A DNA stretch of 64,000 bases. Source: Chryseotalea sanaruensis (GTDB lineage Bacteria > Bacteroidota > Bacteroidia > Cytophagales > Cyclobacteriaceae). The position numbers and the translations under genes were made by a program. Numbering within the stretch: the first letter of the stretch is position 1; every line of letters begins with the position of its first letter. The DNA lies in the NCBI RefSeq assembly GCF_003990915.1, contig NZ_BHXQ01000005.1, positions 310,001 to 374,000 on the forward strand. Direction: 5' to 3'. Under the pieces are notes generated by a model. The model searched no databases. It was not told where the DNA came from and saw only the letters and a list, made by a program, of their open reading frames with translations. Positions 62,776 through 64,000 of the stretch are shown here, in pieces.

Positions 62776-62973
62776 CTACTTAAACATATTAGCACTCGCA
62801 GCCATCTTTTTATACTCTGGCAGTATTTTTTCGTAAAGAGCTTCATCTACTTTCTTCAGCGAATTCATGAGTCCACCAATGCCGGAATCTTTCAAAGAGA
62901 CACGCTGTGCTTTTATTTCTTCCATTTTACCCCTAATGGTGGCTTCCAGTTTTCTAAGTTCTCTTTCGGTCAT
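62776..62973 (-). CDS. Small hypothetical helical protein
   Basis: ATG at 62973 gives 65 residues, mostly helical and charged (TERELRKLEATIRGKMEEIK, ending AASANMFK). The longer frame from 63072 adds 33 residues without character. The codon pattern and lack of low-complexity sequence suggest a real gene, but no family is recognised. Confidence 0.5.
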   Translation of the reverse strand: MTERELRKLEATIRGKMEEIKAQRVSLKDSGIGGLMNSLKKVDEALYEKILPEYKKMAASANMFK

Positions 62974-63192
62974 GGATTTGTATTTATGTGTTGGCGAACA
63001 AGGCTCAACGTCAGTGCGAAAGTAAACATAATTTTGTATTGACAGGATGCTTATGGTTTGTCCATTACACAAGCCATAAATTAGCAGTAGGCTACTTTAA
63101 GGTACTGATATGAGCAGGTTAATCAATCAAAATACCAATAACATCTGTGCTGAAGTCATTTCTTTTTTAATTTTAGTGTGTAAACGAATAAT

Positions 63193-63768
63193 ATGTTTAG
63201 CGGCCTGCATCAACTTGTAAGTCAATTTGTAGATTTTAATTCAAGTGAGCGAGTGCTTTTTGAAAATGCCTTTACCTTCAGGCAGATTCCAAAAAAGTTT
63301 AAGCTTGTGAGCAAAGGAGAAATATCCTCAGAACTTTACTTTATAAATAAGGGCCTTATCCGGCTGTACTACACCAAAGGTGCTGAAGAAATTACCGGCT
63401 TTATTTTTAGTGAAAACTTATTCGCCAGCAGCTACGATAGCTTCCTACGCAGAGCACCGGGCATTCAGACGCTCGAAAGTCTTGAGGAATGTGATTTGCT
63501 GGTGATTACCTATGATAAACTGGAGGAACTCTATCAAACACTGCCAAAAGTGAATGTACTTATCCGCAAAATAGCAGAGCAACGATTCATCAACACTCAG
63601 CAAGTACTGTCATCTTTTCTTTTAGAAAGTCCGGAAGAAAGGTACAAGCGCTTTGAGCAGCAACATAAGGATTTGCTTCAGCGTGTACCCCAAAACATTA
63701 TAGCCTCTTACCTGGGCATTACTCCGGTTTCTCTGAGCAGGATACGCAAACGCATGCATGGTACATAA
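63193..63768 (+). CDS. Crp/Fnr-family transcriptional regulator
   Basis: A 191-residue regulator with a cyclic-nucleotide-binding-type domain (residues 20-125, FINKGLIRLYYTKGAEEITG) and a short C-terminal HTH (VPQNIIASYLGITPVSLSRI). It resembles the regulator at 22167-22733, notably in the HTH. It is followed by an SRPBCC-domain gene in the same direction, which may be its target. Confidence 0.92.
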   Translation: MFSGLHQLVSQFVDFNSSERVLFENAFTFRQIPKKFKLVSKGEISSELYFINKGLIRLYYTKGAEEITGFIFSENLFASSYDSFLRRAPGIQTLESLEECDLLVITYDKLEELYQTLPKVNVLIRKIAEQRFINTQQVLSSFLLESPEERYKRFEQQHKDLLQRVPQNIIASYLGITPVSLSRIRKRMHGT

Positions 63769-63829
63769 CGCGTCCGTTTTATTATCTTTTGTTAAGCATC
63801 ATTTTTTGTCATGCCTCGTTTGCTAGGGT

Positions 63830-64000
63830 ATGAAAACGAAAAACACGATATCAACTGAAATTATTATCAACGCTCCGGCCGAAAAGGTTTGGGCAGTGCT
63901 GACCGACCTGGCTGACTATGCAAGATGGAATCCGTTCATGATTAAATCAGCAGGAGAGATTAAGCCCGGGGCACGACTTAAAAATGTAATGCGCACCAGC
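63830..64000 (+). CDS. Partial SRPBCC-domain protein
   Basis: The first 57 residues of a protein are visible before the window ends. IIINAPAEKVWAVLTDLADY and WNPFMIKSAGEI are the typical start of an SRPBCC (START-like, polyketide cyclase/AHSA1 type) ligand-binding domain. It starts 61 bp after the Crp-type regulator. Confidence 0.8.
   Translation, partial: MKTKNTISTEIIINAPAEKVWAVLTDLADYARWNPFMIKSAGEIKPGARLKNVMRTS

Noticed and set aside
1..64000. tRNA, rRNA or prophage genes
   Set aside because: No cloverleaf-like TTCGAATC-type arm, rRNA core sequence or phage structural gene was noticed when reading both strands; a tRNA scan would be decisive.

Overview
The window looks like a chromosomal segment of a Bacteroidota bacterium, most likely in the Cytophagales/Cytophagia range. 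The DNA is AT-rich by eye. Many signal peptides end in Ala followed by Gln, start codons rarely have a clear Shine-Dalgarno, and the family mix is typical of the phylum: LytS/LytTR pairs, FtsX-type permeases with an N-terminal prefix domain, Crp/Fnr regulators with short HTH tails, DUF6069 and SMP-30-like lipoproteins. No rRNA, tRNA or CRISPR array was seen. Genus-level assignment is not possible from reading alone.

Layout. 0-3 kb: a cut membrane gene, a secreted protein and a LytS/LytTR two-component pair. 3-8.4 kb: an electrophile/quinone and redox defence region, made of an MhqD-like hydrolase and MhqO-like dioxygenase (translationally coupled) divergent from two pirins, a DUF6069 membrane protein, an MhqN-like nitroreductase, an OsmC protein and a YjdI-CDGSH iron-sulfur fusion. 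8.4-11.3 kb: a TPR histidine kinase and a coiled-coil lipoprotein. 11.5-17.9 kb: a complete tetR-tolC-MFP-RND efflux operon with two copies of a likely TetR operator. 18.3-20.3 kb: an operon of a stand-alone ethylene-receptor-type membrane domain, a histidine kinase and a CheY-like regulator.

20.5-28.3 kb is an accessory region of small hypothetical membrane proteins, a broken DUF3592-like gene, a flavodoxin-like reductase with a Crp-type regulator, a beta-propeller, an apparent gene fusion, and old copies of an interspersed repeat. 28.9-37.0 kb is a polyketide locus: one 2066-residue type I PKS (KS-AT-DH-KR-ACP-TE), a lipocalin-like protein, a SpoIIAA/STAS-like protein and an Sfp-type phosphopantetheinyl transferase. 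The same inverted repeat lies upstream of the PKS and of the STAS-like gene. 37-44.5 kb holds a DUF1963 gene, a decayed membrane gene, a hotdog thioesterase with a truncated second copy, a PadR-FtsX permease unit and an XRE regulator with a divergent partner.

44.8-51.9 kb: a SulP anion transporter, an FMN reductase, a P-type ATPase remnant, an SDR, and an arsenic region (permease, thioredoxin, arsO remnant, ACR3, ArsC-like, ArsR) in which three promoters carry the same CGTAATATTACG palindrome. 52-53.5 kb: a REP-associated tyrosine transposase (RAYT) gene bracketed by its palindromic repeats, four tandem copies of which follow with a period of about 154 bp; dispersed relatives lie at 43.2, 44.6 and 57.2 kb. 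53.6-64 kb: three small stress-type proteins in a row (YCII, VOC, SnoaL-like), an S4 protein, a bacterial SLC4/Band 3-type bicarbonate transporter homologue, HopJ, GreB, a second FtsX permease, a second beta-propeller lipoprotein, a Crp-type regulator and a cut SRPBCC gene.

The most promising systems for follow-up are the split ethylene-domain signalling operon, the RAYT/REP family, and the lone PKS locus with its shared regulatory motif.
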